NCBI RefSeq assembly: GCF_031191185.1
Contig: NZ_CP133465.1
Coordinates: forward strand, 492,001-556,000
Source of the DNA: Prevotella nigrescens
GTDB taxonomy: Bacteria > Bacteroidota > Bacteroidia > Bacteroidales > Bacteroidaceae
Direction of reading: 5' to 3'
Length of the DNA stretch: 64,000 bases
The translations under genes and the position numbers were made by a program. How positions within the stretch are numbered: the first letter of the stretch is position 1; the number at the start of each line of letters is the position of its first letter. Under the pieces are notes generated by a model. That model was given only the letters and a program-made list of their open reading frames with translations, searched no databases and was not told the DNA's origin. Shown here piece by piece: positions 1 to 8,411 of this stretch.

Positions 1-706
1 CTATATGGAAATATACAATGCTTCGGAGGGCTTCTTTGGAATACAAGACGATCCGAACGACAAGAGTATGTTGCTAATGTTAGATTATGGCGTGTACTAC
101 GAATTTTTACCAATGGACGAGTTTGAAAATGAAAAGCCAAATATTGTTCCATTAGAGGGGGTAGAAGTAGGGCGCAATTACGCAATGATTATCAGCACAG
201 TTTGTGGATTGTGGCGTTACGAAATAGGCGATACAATTCAGTTTACATCTGTTCGTCCCTACAAGTTTGTTATTACAGGTCGTACAAAATATTTTATCAA
301 TGCTTTCGGCGAAGAACTTATCATGGACAATGCCGAAAAAGGAATAGAAGCTGCCTGCAAAGCTACTGGTGCGCAGATATCCGATTATACAGCAGCTCCT
401 ATTTTTATGGATTCGAATGCCAAATGTCGCCATCAATGGTTAATAGAGTTCACGAAGATGCCTGACAGCATAAGCGATTTCGAACGCATATTAGACAGCA
501 AGTTGCAGGAAATAAATTCCGACTACGAGGCAAAACGCTTTCACGATGTAACTTTGCAACAATTGGAAGTAGTAGTAGCACGGAAAGATTTGTTTAACGA
601 TTGGTTAAAATCGAAGGGTAAACTTGGTGGTCAGCACAAAATTCCACGACTATCGAACAGTCGTAAGAATATAGACGAGATGTTGGCAATGAACATAAAT
701 CAATAA
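1..706 (+). CDS. GH3 auxin-responsive-promoter family protein, C-terminal part
   Basis: The reading frame is open from the window edge, so the N-terminal half is missing. What remains is about 234 codons. It contains an ASEG motif near the start, then a YEIGD-type segment and a KYFINAFGEEL-like stretch, which match the C-terminal part of GH3-family acyl-adenylating enzymes. Plant GH3 enzymes join amino acids to acyl acids through an adenylate; the substrate of the bacterial members is not known. The stop lies 13 bases before the next gene on the same strand, so the two are probably cotranscribed. The family call rests on remembered motifs; the role is open. Confidence 0.75.
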   Translation, partial: YMEIYNASEGFFGIQDDPNDKSMLLMLDYGVYYEFLPMDEFENEKPNIVPLEGVEVGRNYAMIISTVCGLWRYEIGDTIQFTSVRPYKFVITGRTKYFINAFGEELIMDNAEKGIEAACKATGAQISDYTAAPIFMDSNAKCRHQWLIEFTKMPDSISDFERILDSKLQEINSDYEAKRFHDVTLQQLEVVVARKDLFNDWLKSKGKLGGQHKIPRLSNSRKNIDEMLAMNINQ

Positions 707-719
707 GATTACTAAAGTT

Positions 720-2717
720 ATGAACATACAAAGCATAAAGAAAAAAAGTTGGAAAGCAGGAATATTCAGTCTACTTTTACTAACCGTATTTTCGTGTGCA
801 AGAATGGGAAGTCCTGACGGTGGTTGGTACGACGAAACACCGCCAAAAATACTTGGAACATCGCCTGCAAATGGTTCTGACGATGTAAATAGTAAGAAAG
901 TTACCATTCTGTTTAATGAGTTTGTAACACTCGACAATCCAACCGAAAAGGTTGTTGTATCGCCACCACAATTAGAAGCACCTGAAGTAAAGGTAAATGG
1001 AAAGCGAATTACAGTGGCTTTGCAAGACACTTTAAAGCCAAACACAACTTACACCATAGATTTTTCTGACGCCATTGCCGATAATAATGAGGGAAATCCA
1101 TTAGGCAATTACACTTATTCGTTCTCTACGGGCAACCATATAGACACGATGGAAGTGGCAGGATATGTGTTGGAAGCACAAAACTTAGAGCCAATAAAAG
1201 GTATATTGGTGGGACTTTACCGTAATCTTAACGATACAGCTTTCCAACACGAACCTATGATGCGCATTGCTCGTACCGATGGAAACGGACACTTTGTGAT
1301 AAAAGGTGTAGCAAAAGGCGATTATCGCATCTATGCCTTACAAGACATGGACGGCAATTACAAGTTTAATCAGGCGAGCGAAAAAATAGCATTTACCCCA
1401 GAAATTATAATGCCTTCGTTTAAACCCGATGTACGACAAGACACTATTTGGCGCGATTCGCTCCATATTAACGATATAAAACAAGTGCCTTATACACACT
1501 TTCTGCCCGACGATGTGGTACTTTCAGCCTTTATCCAAATACAAACCAACCGATATTTTTTAAAGGCAGAACGCAAAGAACCCGACCATTTCACCTTGTT
1601 TTATAGTTACGGCAATGCCGAATTGCCCGAAATAAAAGGTCTGAACTTTAACGAAAAGAACGCTTTTATAGTAGAACCCAGTTTAAATCAAGACACAATA
1701 ACCTACTGGCTTCGCGATACAACGCTCGTAAATCAAGATACATTGCACATGCAAGTATCTTATTTGGCAAGCGATTCGTTAGGAAAATTGGTAAGACAAA
1801 CCGACACATTAGAAGTCTTGTCGAAAGTTCCTTATGAAAAGCGTTTGAAACAATACAAGGAAGAATACGACAAATGGAAAAAACAACAAGAGAAAAATAA
1901 AAAGAAAGGCGAACCTTATCAGACGGAATACCCCACGACACCATTAGAAGTAAGAATAAAAAACGGAACACAAATAGCACCCGACGAAAATCCAACCTTT
2001 ATTTTACCGTCGCCAGTAGCTGTTTGCGACACGTCTAAAATACATCTTTACGAAAAGGTAGATACACTTTGGCAACGTGCTAAATATCAGTTTGGCAGTG
2101 TTCCTGGTATTCCTCGGCAATATAAAATTGTGGGCGCATGGAATCCAGGGCACGAGTACAGTCTCGAATTAGATTCTGCCACCTTTATTGATATATATGG
2201 CAAGGCATCACGAAAGATAAAACAGAGCATAAAAGTGAGTTCGCTCGACGAATTTAGTACACTAATTGTGTCGCTTCAACGAATGGAAGGCAAAAACTGT
2301 TTGCTGCAACTGCTCAACGAAAGCGATAAACCCATAAAAGAAGTAGTAGCAAAAAACAACGAAGCTACTTTCTATTATGTAAAACCAGGCACATTCTATC
2401 TGCGCCTAATAGTAGACGAGAACGATAATGGCGTTTGGGACACCGGACTTTACAATACTCGACAGCCCGAAGCTGTTTACTATTACACAAAAGAAATAGA
2501 TTGTAAAGCCAAACGCGATGTGAGAATAACGTGGAATCCACGCCAAACTCCACTTTATTTGCAGAAACCGGCAAAGATAACCAAACAGAAAGCTGACGAG
2601 AAACAAAAAATAAAACGTCGAAACTACGAACGCGCCAAGAAACTCGGCTTAGAATATAACCCGAAAAGTGGTGTAGCTGAGAAAGTAAAGAAAAGTAAAA
2701 AGGCTCATCGTAAATAA
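720..2717 (+). CDS. Large Ig-like-domain lipoprotein
   Basis: The 665-residue protein begins with a lysine-rich n-region and a hydrophobic core, and ends its signal in a lipobox (TVFSC, Cys26), so it should be lipid-anchored outside the inner membrane. Residues about 40-135 read like a bacterial Ig-like (Big_5) domain (PANGSDDV, TYTIDFSDAI). A carboxypeptidase-regulatory-like beta domain follows at about 145-215 (GYVLEAQNLEPIKG). A long central part carries a Lys/Glu-rich segment, and the C-terminus is very basic. Proteins of this type are common in Bacteroidota and are usually annotated only by domain. It follows the GH3 gene closely. A strong hairpin lies 32 bases past the stop. The function is unknown. 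Confidence 0.8.
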   Translation: MNIQSIKKKSWKAGIFSLLLLTVFSCARMGSPDGGWYDETPPKILGTSPANGSDDVNSKKVTILFNEFVTLDNPTEKVVVSPPQLEAPEVKVNGKRITVALQDTLKPNTTYTIDFSDAIADNNEGNPLGNYTYSFSTGNHIDTMEVAGYVLEAQNLEPIKGILVGLYRNLNDTAFQHEPMMRIARTDGNGHFVIKGVAKGDYRIYALQDMDGNYKFNQASEKIAFTPEIIMPSFKPDVRQDTIWRDSLHINDIKQVPYTHFLPDDVVLSAFIQIQTNRYFLKAERKEPDHFTLFYSYGNAELPEIKGLNFNEKNAFIVEPSLNQDTITYWLRDTTLVNQDTLHMQVSYLASDSLGKLVRQTDTLEVLSKVPYEKRLKQYKEEYDKWKKQQEKNKKKGEPYQTEYPTTPLEVRIKNGTQIAPDENPTFILPSPVAVCDTSKIHLYEKVDTLWQRAKYQFGSVPGIPRQYKIVGAWNPGHEYSLELDSATFIDIYGKASRKIKQSIKVSSLDEFSTLIVSLQRMEGKNCLLQLLNESDKPIKEVVAKNNEATFYYVKPGTFYLRLIVDENDNGVWDTGLYNTRQPEAVYYYTKEIDCKAKRDVRITWNPRQTPLYLQKPAKITKQKADEKQKIKRRNYERAKKLGLEYNPKSGVAEKVKKSKKAHRK

Positions 2718-2749
2718 CACTTCCAGACGCTGTTATTGAAGAAAATAAA

Positions 2750-2786
2750 AAACGTAATTATGTTCTGCAAAAACATAATTACGTTT
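2750..2786 (+). terminator. Perfect 15-bp hairpin, copy 1 of a repeated terminator
   Basis: AAACGTAATTATGTT pairs perfectly with its reverse complement across a 7-base loop (CTGCAAA). It follows the lipoprotein gene. The same stem and the same loop recur at 3671-3713, on the far side of the next gene. Confidence 0.75.
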
Positions 2787-2882
2787 AAGTTAGAAATATA
2801 ATGTTTGGCATAGAAAAATATCACCCTCAGAGAAGAGTATTTAATCTATGAGCAAAGATACTCAATTTATACTTCCACACGC

Positions 2883-2912
2883 TTGATATTCCAATAAAAA
2901 ACACTATATTTG
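2883..2912 (+). promoter_or_regulatory. Bacteroidota-type promoter for the small secreted protein
   Basis: TTG at 2883-2885, a 19-base spacer, then TATATTTG at 2905-2912 fit the -33/-7 consensus of the Bacteroidota primary sigma factor. Transcription would start near 2917-2920, giving a leader of about 105 bases before the ATG at 3026. Confidence 0.65.
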
Positions 2913-2914
2913 CA

Positions 2915-2936
2915 TTGTGTTTCTTCGGAAACACAA
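2915..2936 (+). promoter_or_regulatory. 5' stem-loop with TTCG tetraloop at the predicted mRNA start
   Basis: TTGTGTTTC and GAAACACAA pair over nine bases around a TTCG loop closed by C-G, the very stable cUUCGg type. It sits at or immediately after the predicted transcription start. A 5'-terminal hairpin of this kind usually protects an mRNA from decay; that role is inferred here. Confidence 0.55.
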
Positions 2937-3025
2937 GACATTGTTGGAAAGAAAGAGCATCATCCAATGACTTGGACATTGTAGATTTTGAACAATCATC
3001 ATATAATTATTAAAATAACAAACTT

Positions 3026-3412
3026 ATGAAGAAAATCTTTATTACCTTATTATTTTTCTTTTGTGTAATTGTATCCTTTGCGCAAAGTGAAAGTGTTAAA
3101 CCTACATATGGGGTTGTATTAGACAGAGAAGTGGCGATTGCCACAATAGAAAAAGAGAAATACGAAGATGTAATAGTCGAATTAAATTCTGCAGATCTTG
3201 GAGATTTTTTTACGGGAGTGAAGATAATTATAACAGATACCAAAACAGGAAAAAAAATATATAAAAAACGTTTTTCAAACTCTTATCTTTATGCTTTTTC
3301 TGATGGTACTATTCAGGTGGGTAAAGGAAATGCGTTAACTCAACTCACTCTTTACAAATCCAAAGAGTATGGTGTCTGGTTAATGAAAGTAAGAGAAAAA
3401 GGAATCTACTAA
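3026..3412 (+). CDS. Small secreted protein of unknown function
   Basis: The 128-residue protein has a clear Sec signal peptide: two lysines, a hydrophobic core and cleavage likely after SFAQ near residue 19. The mature part is about 108 residues, mixed beta-like, with a lysine-rich middle (KTGKKIYKKR). I do not recognise a family. It has its own promoter, a stem-loop leader and matching hairpins on both sides, so it forms a self-contained transcription unit. Base composition is very AT-rich, like its surroundings. The signal peptide and promoter make it a believable gene; its function cannot be read from the sequence. Confidence 0.7.
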   Translation: MKKIFITLLFFFCVIVSFAQSESVKPTYGVVLDREVAIATIEKEKYEDVIVELNSADLGDFFTGVKIIITDTKTGKKIYKKRFSNSYLYAFSDGTIQVGKGNALTQLTLYKSKEYGVWLMKVREKGIY

Positions 3413-3670
3413 ATGAAAAATTATGTATCCTCACGATAATGTTTTCAATATTTATTATAACATAAGCAAGTGAACTACATTCTTAGTTAAAAGATGTGAG
3501 TTAGGCTTGGCTAAGTCATCAATTGAAGAAAGGCATATAGACCCTTTTTAGAGAGAGGGTAAAGCCGCATAGTAAATACAGAGTAAGTGTTTTGTAAATG
3601 GTAAAACTGATAATAGATAATATAAACATGAATTAGTCCAGCAAGTAATACTTTCAGATACGATTATAAT

Positions 3671-3713
3671 AAAAAACGTAATTATGTTCTGCAAAAACAT
3701 AATTACGTTTTTT
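3671..3713. terminator. 18-bp hairpin, copy 2 of the repeated terminator
   Basis: AAAAAACGTAATTATGTT pairs with its exact reverse complement across the loop CTGCAAA, with A-runs on one side and T-runs on the other, so it could stop transcription from both strands. It lies between convergent genes (3026-3412 plus, 3764-4147 minus). Apart from this, the 350 bases between those genes show nothing I can identify. Confidence 0.8.
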
Positions 3714-3763
3714 AATTTGGTAATTAAATATTCTTATTCTTTAATTTTATATTTGGAAGAAGC

Positions 3764-4147
3764 TTAAGTTCCTTTTTGTTTAGTATCTTTAGAACTTTGT
3801 TCTAAATAGATATTTCCTAAGTCCAAAAAAATTATAACTATCCAAAAATTTAGTAGTTCACCTTTATATATATAGTATATAACTAACCCTAACAATGAAG
3901 CTAAAAGATATCCATAAGATATTTTCCCTTCGTTTATAAGATTATTCTTTATTGGTATCTTTTTTATGAATATACCTAATATAAAGCCAATGAAAATTAA
4001 AAAGACTATACTTGCTGATACTGCCAAAAGATACCAATATATATTAGACGAACTTAATATAGGTTCAAAAGCAAATAAAAGAATGAAAAATAGTATTCCT
4101 TTATTAATCCATTGCATTCTATTTAGTTTCTTATTTAATAGCTTCAT
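3764..4147 (-). CDS. Small integral membrane protein of unknown function
   Basis: The 127-residue protein has about four hydrophobic segments (near residues 15-30, 38-60, 78-92 and 97-112) separated by short basic loops. This fits a small inner-membrane protein with a charged C-terminal tail (SSKDTKQKGT). No family is recognised. A TATCTTTG element on the minus strand (4190-4197) lies upstream at a suitable distance, but I see no convincing -33 box. The gene converges on the hairpin at 3671-3713. The region is very AT-rich, which makes chance open frames more likely, but the regular membrane pattern supports a real gene. Confidence 0.6.
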   Translation of the reverse strand: MKLLNKKLNRMQWINKGILFFILLFAFEPILSSSNIYWYLLAVSASIVFLIFIGFILGIFIKKIPIKNNLINEGKISYGYLLASLLGLVIYYIYKGELLNFWIVIIFLDLGNIYLEQSSKDTKQKGT

Positions 4148-4328
4148 CTTTTTCTATTTGATTAAGTTGAATATTTTATTTTTCATTTGCAAAGATACAA
4201 TTTTTTTTCAAACTTTTTTTTATTTGAATTGATTTATATCGCAGTCTTTTGAAAACATATAAAAATTCCCAATCATTGTAATGCTAAGAGTATACACTTT
4301 TCCTTTAATAGAAGTGTAATTTGTATTT

Positions 4329-4757
4329 TCATTTATCGTTACTATATACAATATTGGGATTTATAGATTGTAGATTCTTTATGAAACCATTTTTGTCTTT
4401 TGGTGAAATAATAAGAGGTGTTTTTTGTTGGATGAAATATATTGCTATTCGATCTAGCGAGGCTGCCGGTGCAGCAAGAATAGAATTTGTGTCTTTTATT
4501 TTTCTTATTTGATTTATGTCATAATTGGTGGTTGATAACATACCGCATTTAACAGAGAGGATGTTATTATGGATAGTATAGCGGATATCAAAAAGAGAGA
4601 AAAGAGCAAAAAAGAGAATTAATGCTACAATTGTTACTACAATCCACGAAAAATCGTATACTAATACGGGTATTATAGGAATTACAGTGAATCCTATAAT
4701 GGCACATATTAGCCAAATTGCAATTTTTGTTTTATAAACTTTTTCCATCCCGTTCAA
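4329..4757 (-). CDS. Membrane protein with bacterial PH-like domain
   Basis: The 142-residue protein has two N-terminal transmembrane helices (about residues 10-30 and 36-55). A soluble part follows whose pattern (RYTIHNNILSVKCGMLST, then I..I..I..T.S, then DRIAIYF and SPKDKNGFIKNLQ) matches bacterial PH domains of the bPH_6 type. That family includes immunity proteins such as SunI and many orphans. The PH call is from the pattern. No partner gene lies next to it. About 240 bases between this gene and the ATPase end at 5001 hold nothing recognisable. Confidence 0.6.
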   Translation of the reverse strand: MNGMEKVYKTKIAIWLICAIIGFTVIPIIPVLVYDFSWIVVTIVALILFFALFSLFDIRYTIHNNILSVKCGMLSTTNYDINQIRKIKDTNSILAAPAASLDRIAIYFIQQKTPLIISPKDKNGFIKNLQSINPNIVYSNDK

Positions 4758-5000
4758 TAATTATATGGTCATATTAAATCAATCTGCATTTTTTGTTAGT
4801 TGATAACATGGTTATTTTTTTGTATTTTTACAGTCTTGACCGTTCAGACACTCCAGCATTACTTTCATTATATCTATTTTTCTGTAAGTTAAATTCATAT
4901 GAAACGGTGTTTCCCGGAAGCATATTCTAATGGAGAATAATATTCTACGTTAGATCTAAGTTCTTGATAGTTTGGTCTACGTATTTTCTTTATTTTATAG

Positions 5001-6134
5001 CTAAAGCATTATTTTTCTTTTTAGCCATTTTGCAAAAATAGGGTCGGTTATAACCAATCCTGTGTTTTGTTTTTCTATTAAGTCGCGTTCTAAGAGAGCT
5101 GTTTTCAGTCGAGTTATATTCGAATAGCTGCCTAAGTTATATTCTTCTCGCACTTCAGAAAGTCCGAAATCTTTTTTAATTCCCAATGCTATTGCACGTA
5201 GGAAATTTAATTGAAATTCAGATAATGGTTCAATCATCTGCATAAAAAGAATATCGTTTGTAGCCAATAAGTCGTTTTTGGCTTGTCTTACATCGTCTTC
5301 AGTTACAGTTTCTCCTTCTTCTTTTAATGTAAAGACCAACCAAGCGAGTTGTTGTACGTAGGCAGAATAATTCTCGGTAAATTTGCAAATTTCTTCTGCC
5401 AAAGCGTGGCTAATGGTTCTTTTTCCATCGGCAAAATGCGAAACAATATATTCAACCCAATCTTCTGTTGCTATTTTGTTTAACGAAATAGTATCGCCAA
5501 ACTGGAAAAAAGGCATACTTCTATGGAGAAATATAGTGCTCATTAAGTGGTGTTTACTTCCAAAAAGACAATAAGATACGTGTTTTTGGTGTTGCCAAAC
5601 AGTTCTTAAACGTGCCTGAATTTGTTTGCTATTGGACATTTCTCCTATTTGCTGAAACTCGTCTATGCATATAACAATGCGTTTTTTTCGTTTTATAGCA
5701 ATTGTTTCAGCCATCTGTAAAACCTCTTCTGGCGTGTGTGTTTTTGGAGTAATACCTAAAGAAATGGAAAAATCGGAATTAGGTTCAGGACTAAAAGATA
5801 TTTTAGGAGTGAGACGGTAAAGAAACTCTTTTGCTTCTTCAAACCATAATTCGCTTTTAGAAGCAGTTTGTTTTAATACCTCTGCGGTTAATTTATTGTA
5901 GAAATCGTATTCGCTTTTGCAACCAAATATGTCTAAATAAACTGTAATTATATCTTTATTGTCGAGCTTATTACATACGTGTTTCACTAAAGATGTTTTT
6001 CCTAATCGTCTTGGCGACATTAGAATTACGTTTATTCCACCTTTAAAATTATCTAAAAGCCGCTTTGTTTCTCGTTCTCTTCCTATGAAGTTATAGTCGG
6101 AGACAGCTACTCCATAAACAAATTTCTTGCACAT
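5001..6134 (-). CDS. P-loop ATPase, archaeal-ATPase-like family
   Basis: The 377-residue protein has a Walker A motif (SPRRLGKTS, residues 40-48) and a Walker B/sensor stretch (RIVICIDEF, about 152-160). The C-terminal third (about 300-377) looks like a winged helix. This layout fits the STAND-related AAA ATPases often annotated as ATP-binding protein or ATPase domain predominantly from Archaea. Bacteroidota carry many paralogues, often single-gene units, and their cellular role is poorly defined. The length is complete for the family. The promoter region carries a perfect 54-bp palindrome, which suggests specific regulation. Confidence 0.8.
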   Translation of the reverse strand: MCKKFVYGVAVSDYNFIGRERETKRLLDNFKGGINVILMSPRRLGKTSLVKHVCNKLDNKDIITVYLDIFGCKSEYDFYNKLTAEVLKQTASKSELWFEEAKEFLYRLTPKISFSPEPNSDFSISLGITPKTHTPEEVLQMAETIAIKRKKRIVICIDEFQQIGEMSNSKQIQARLRTVWQHQKHVSYCLFGSKHHLMSTIFLHRSMPFFQFGDTISLNKIATEDWVEYIVSHFADGKRTISHALAEEICKFTENYSAYVQQLAWLVFTLKEEGETVTEDDVRQAKNDLLATNDILFMQMIEPLSEFQLNFLRAIALGIKKDFGLSEVREEYNLGSYSNITRLKTALLERDLIEKQNTGLVITDPIFAKWLKRKIML

Positions 6135-6164
6135 AATTTAATGCTTTAATTCATCTTACAAGTG

Positions 6165-6195
6165 CAAATATAATAAGAAAAAAGTAATAACACAA
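6165..6195 (-). promoter_or_regulatory. Promoter of the ATPase gene
   Basis: Read on the minus strand, TTG (6193-6195), a 20-base spacer and TATATTTG (6165-6172) fit the Bacteroidota consensus. The start would be near 6158, about 25 bases before the ATG. The -33 element lies inside the palindrome at 6185-6238. Confidence 0.6.
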
Positions 6196-6238
6196 GTATG
6201 TATCACACAAATTTGTGTGATACATACTTGTGTTATTA
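6185..6238. repeat. Perfect 54-bp palindrome without spacer
   Basis: Twenty-seven bases starting TAATAACACAAG are followed directly by their exact reverse complement. It lies between the stop of the PAP2 gene and the promoter of the ATPase gene, and its left arm covers the predicted -33 box. It could be the terminator of the upstream gene, although it has no T-run on the minus strand, or an operator for a dimeric or tetrameric regulator, or a remnant of a small mobile element. Confidence 0.8.
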
Positions 6239-6321
6239 TAAATAAACTAAAATATAGGTGGTTGTAATGTGCTTGATAGATATTAATGCTTTACTATATA
6301 ACATAGTAAGACACTGTGTTT

Positions 6322-7296
6322 TTATCGTCCTTTTTTTACCATTCTTTTTGAAAAATAGAAGAGTGTAAGGTAAACTAAAATAGCCGAAATAACACCTGCG
6401 ATAGCATCTATAAGATAGTGTGCTTGAATATAAACAGTGGCACAACAAAGGAAAAAATAAAATGGGGCAAGCACCATAAGTAATTTGTAATTTCGTGTAT
6501 GCCATACTAAAAACATACATATAGTACTTATTCCTACATGCGAACTTGGGAAGGCAGCTGTAGGACGTTCTCCTGCAGCTTTAGCATCTTCTACTAAATT
6601 ATAAAAGAAACCATTGGTGAAACCAGGGCTGGGCAAGCAGTCTTTATGCAAATTAAAATAATCGTGTACGTTCGGGAATATACCCGCTGCAATAGTTTTT
6701 AAGCCAACTGCCTTATAATAGAATGTAGGACCAGCCACTGGAACAAAAATAAATACTACATAATAGATAAAAAATGAAGCCAATAATATGAAACTTACTC
6801 GTTCAAATTCTTTGTAGCGCCATATAAAATAATAGAACACAGTGAGTGCAATCATTGGATAATAAGCTGCATATCCCATATCGAAAAGTTCGCTGAAAAA
6901 GGCATCTGGTAATTCTTTAGAGAATAATAGTGCTGGCTGACAGCTAAATATATTTTGTTCCCATTGTGCAAACACATGGTCGAGGTTAGGTAAAAGTCTA
7001 TTAAACTCGTAAGTATCGGGATACCACCATGCAAGTAATCCTAATTGGGCGGATACTCTTGCTAAACGAGTAAACTTACAAGGGAAAATTCTATATACCA
7101 ACCATAAGGCAGCCGTCATGGCAATGATGCGTAATCTGCCGTAAATCATGGTTTGGGGAGCTTCCATTTTTGTGTAAAAGAACATTATTAACACGAAAGT
7201 GAAAAGCATATATGCTGCTGCTGCCCATTCTATTGGCAATAATCCTTTTAAAGGTTTCTTCTCTATTTTAAAAAGATCGAGTACAAATTTTACCAT
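6322..7296 (-). CDS. PAP2-family membrane phosphatase/phosphotransferase
   Basis: The 324-residue protein is rich in membrane segments. It carries the PAP2 signature in its C-terminal third: RP in ERPTAAF, then PSSHVG with the catalytic-type histidine, then HYLIDAIAG. The family removes or transfers phosphate on lipid substrates such as phosphatidate, undecaprenyl pyrophosphate or sphingolipid precursors. The length and N-terminal extension resemble the inositol-phosphorylceramide-synthase-like branch seen in Bacteroidota, but the substrate cannot be told from sequence. It lies 29 bases downstream of the epimerase gene on the same strand, so a shared role in envelope lipid or glycan metabolism is a reasonable inference. 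Confidence 0.8.
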   Translation of the reverse strand: MVKFVLDLFKIEKKPLKGLLPIEWAAAAYMLFTFVLIMFFYTKMEAPQTMIYGRLRIIAMTAALWLVYRIFPCKFTRLARVSAQLGLLAWWYPDTYEFNRLLPNLDHVFAQWEQNIFSCQPALLFSKELPDAFFSELFDMGYAAYYPMIALTVFYYFIWRYKEFERVSFILLASFFIYYVVFIFVPVAGPTFYYKAVGLKTIAAGIFPNVHDYFNLHKDCLPSPGFTNGFFYNLVEDAKAAGERPTAAFPSSHVGISTICMFLVWHTRNYKLLMVLAPFYFFLCCATVYIQAHYLIDAIAGVISAILVYLTLFYFSKRMVKKGR

Positions 7297-7325
7297 TTTA
7301 TTTCTACTATCAGTTATCCTTATTT

Positions 7326-8336
7326 TTAAATCCAGCCATTATTTTTATACCAATCCATTGTTTCTTTTACGCCTCGCTCTAAGTTATATTCTGGTTTATA
7401 GCCAAGTTCTTTTACAATGGGTTGTATGTTGCATCGCCAATTTCGTTGTTTCAAAATTTGATATTTATCGTTGTTCAGCGGCGAAAGCTTGCCCGTTATG
7501 CGTCCTAAGATATCGCCAAAGAAAGTAACAATACGCAACAAAGCAATAGGGGCTTTGATTCTTATCCACCAAGGGTTGCCCAATTCTGTGTGAATAAGAT
7601 TGCTGAATGTGGTGCTTTGATATACTTCTCCATCGGTAAGAAAATAAGCTCTTCCAGTTTTAGCCTTATCAATTGCAAGAAAAACAGCCTGGACAAGGTC
7701 TTTTACATAAATAAAAGTAATGTCTTGACGCTGAAAACCCACCGAAAAGTCTATATGCCCTTTTATGGATTTAGCCATTAAAAAGTAGTCTTTTTCTCTT
7801 GGTCCGTACACACCCGTAGGACGAAGAATAACGTAAGGCAATGTTTTTCCATTGTAAACAGTGTTTGCCAAAACTTTTTCTGCCTTTAGTTTACTCTCTC
7901 CGTAAGCTGTGTTTGGTCGAGGAATATCGGTTTCGTCAATATCTTTATAAGGAAGTTGTTCGTGAATAGCACCATAAACGCTGAGGCTCGATATAAAAAC
8001 AAAGCGTTCTATGGGCATATTCAGCGCTAAAAGTGCATTAACAAAATGTTGCGTTCCTTGTGTGTTTATGCGGAAAAAATCGTCTCTCTTTGTACATTTT
8101 GTGGCTCCCGCAGCATGAACAACATAATTAAAGCTGTAAGATTGTAGCTGCTTTTTAAGTTTTTCTTCCGAAGAAAAGTCGAGTTCTATAAAGTGAATGC
8201 GCTCGTCTTGCAAGTATTTTTTCGACGAAGTTGCACGGATTGCCGCCCAAACTTCCATATCGTGGCGCAATGCTTCTGCTACGATAAACGAGCCAATGAA
8301 GCCCGAAGCTCCTGTTATTAATATTCTTTTTTTCAT
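7326..8336 (-). CDS. NAD-dependent epimerase/dehydratase (extended SDR)
   Basis: A Rossmann fold begins at once after the chosen start (KKRILITGASGFIG, glycine-rich loop). The extended-SDR catalytic pair follows as YGESK, with a conserved RPTGVYGPREKDY segment after it. Length is 336 residues. An upstream in-frame start would add 23 residues, but these precede the Rossmann strand and lie across the promoter, so the ATG at 8336 is preferred. Members act on nucleotide sugars or related hydroxy-keto substrates; the exact one is not evident. It is divergent from rnr across about 75 bases and probably cotranscribed with the PAP2 gene. Confidence 0.85.
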   Translation of the reverse strand: MKKRILITGASGFIGSFIVAEALRHDMEVWAAIRATSSKKYLQDERIHFIELDFSSEEKLKKQLQSYSFNYVVHAAGATKCTKRDDFFRINTQGTQHFVNALLALNMPIERFVFISSLSVYGAIHEQLPYKDIDETDIPRPNTAYGESKLKAEKVLANTVYNGKTLPYVILRPTGVYGPREKDYFLMAKSIKGHIDFSVGFQRQDITFIYVKDLVQAVFLAIDKAKTGRAYFLTDGEVYQSTTFSNLIHTELGNPWWIRIKAPIALLRIVTFFGDILGRITGKLSPLNNDKYQILKQRNWRCNIQPIVKELGYKPEYNLERGVKETMDWYKNNGWI

Positions 8337-8357
8337 TAAAATACTGTGAAACGCTTG

Positions 8358-8365
8358 CAAAGGTA
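8358..8365 (-). promoter_or_regulatory. -7 element of the epimerase promoter
   Basis: On the minus strand this reads TACCTTTG, a perfect TAnnTTTG. A weak TTTAC about 19 bases further up may be the -33 element. The start of transcription would fall close to the ATG at 8336. The same 75 bases must also hold the divergent rnr promoter, for which TTACTTTG at 8378-8385 is a near match. Confidence 0.5.
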
Positions 8366-8411
8366 CGAACTTTTTCGTTACTTTGTAAACACAATCAAAG
8401 CGCAAATAACA

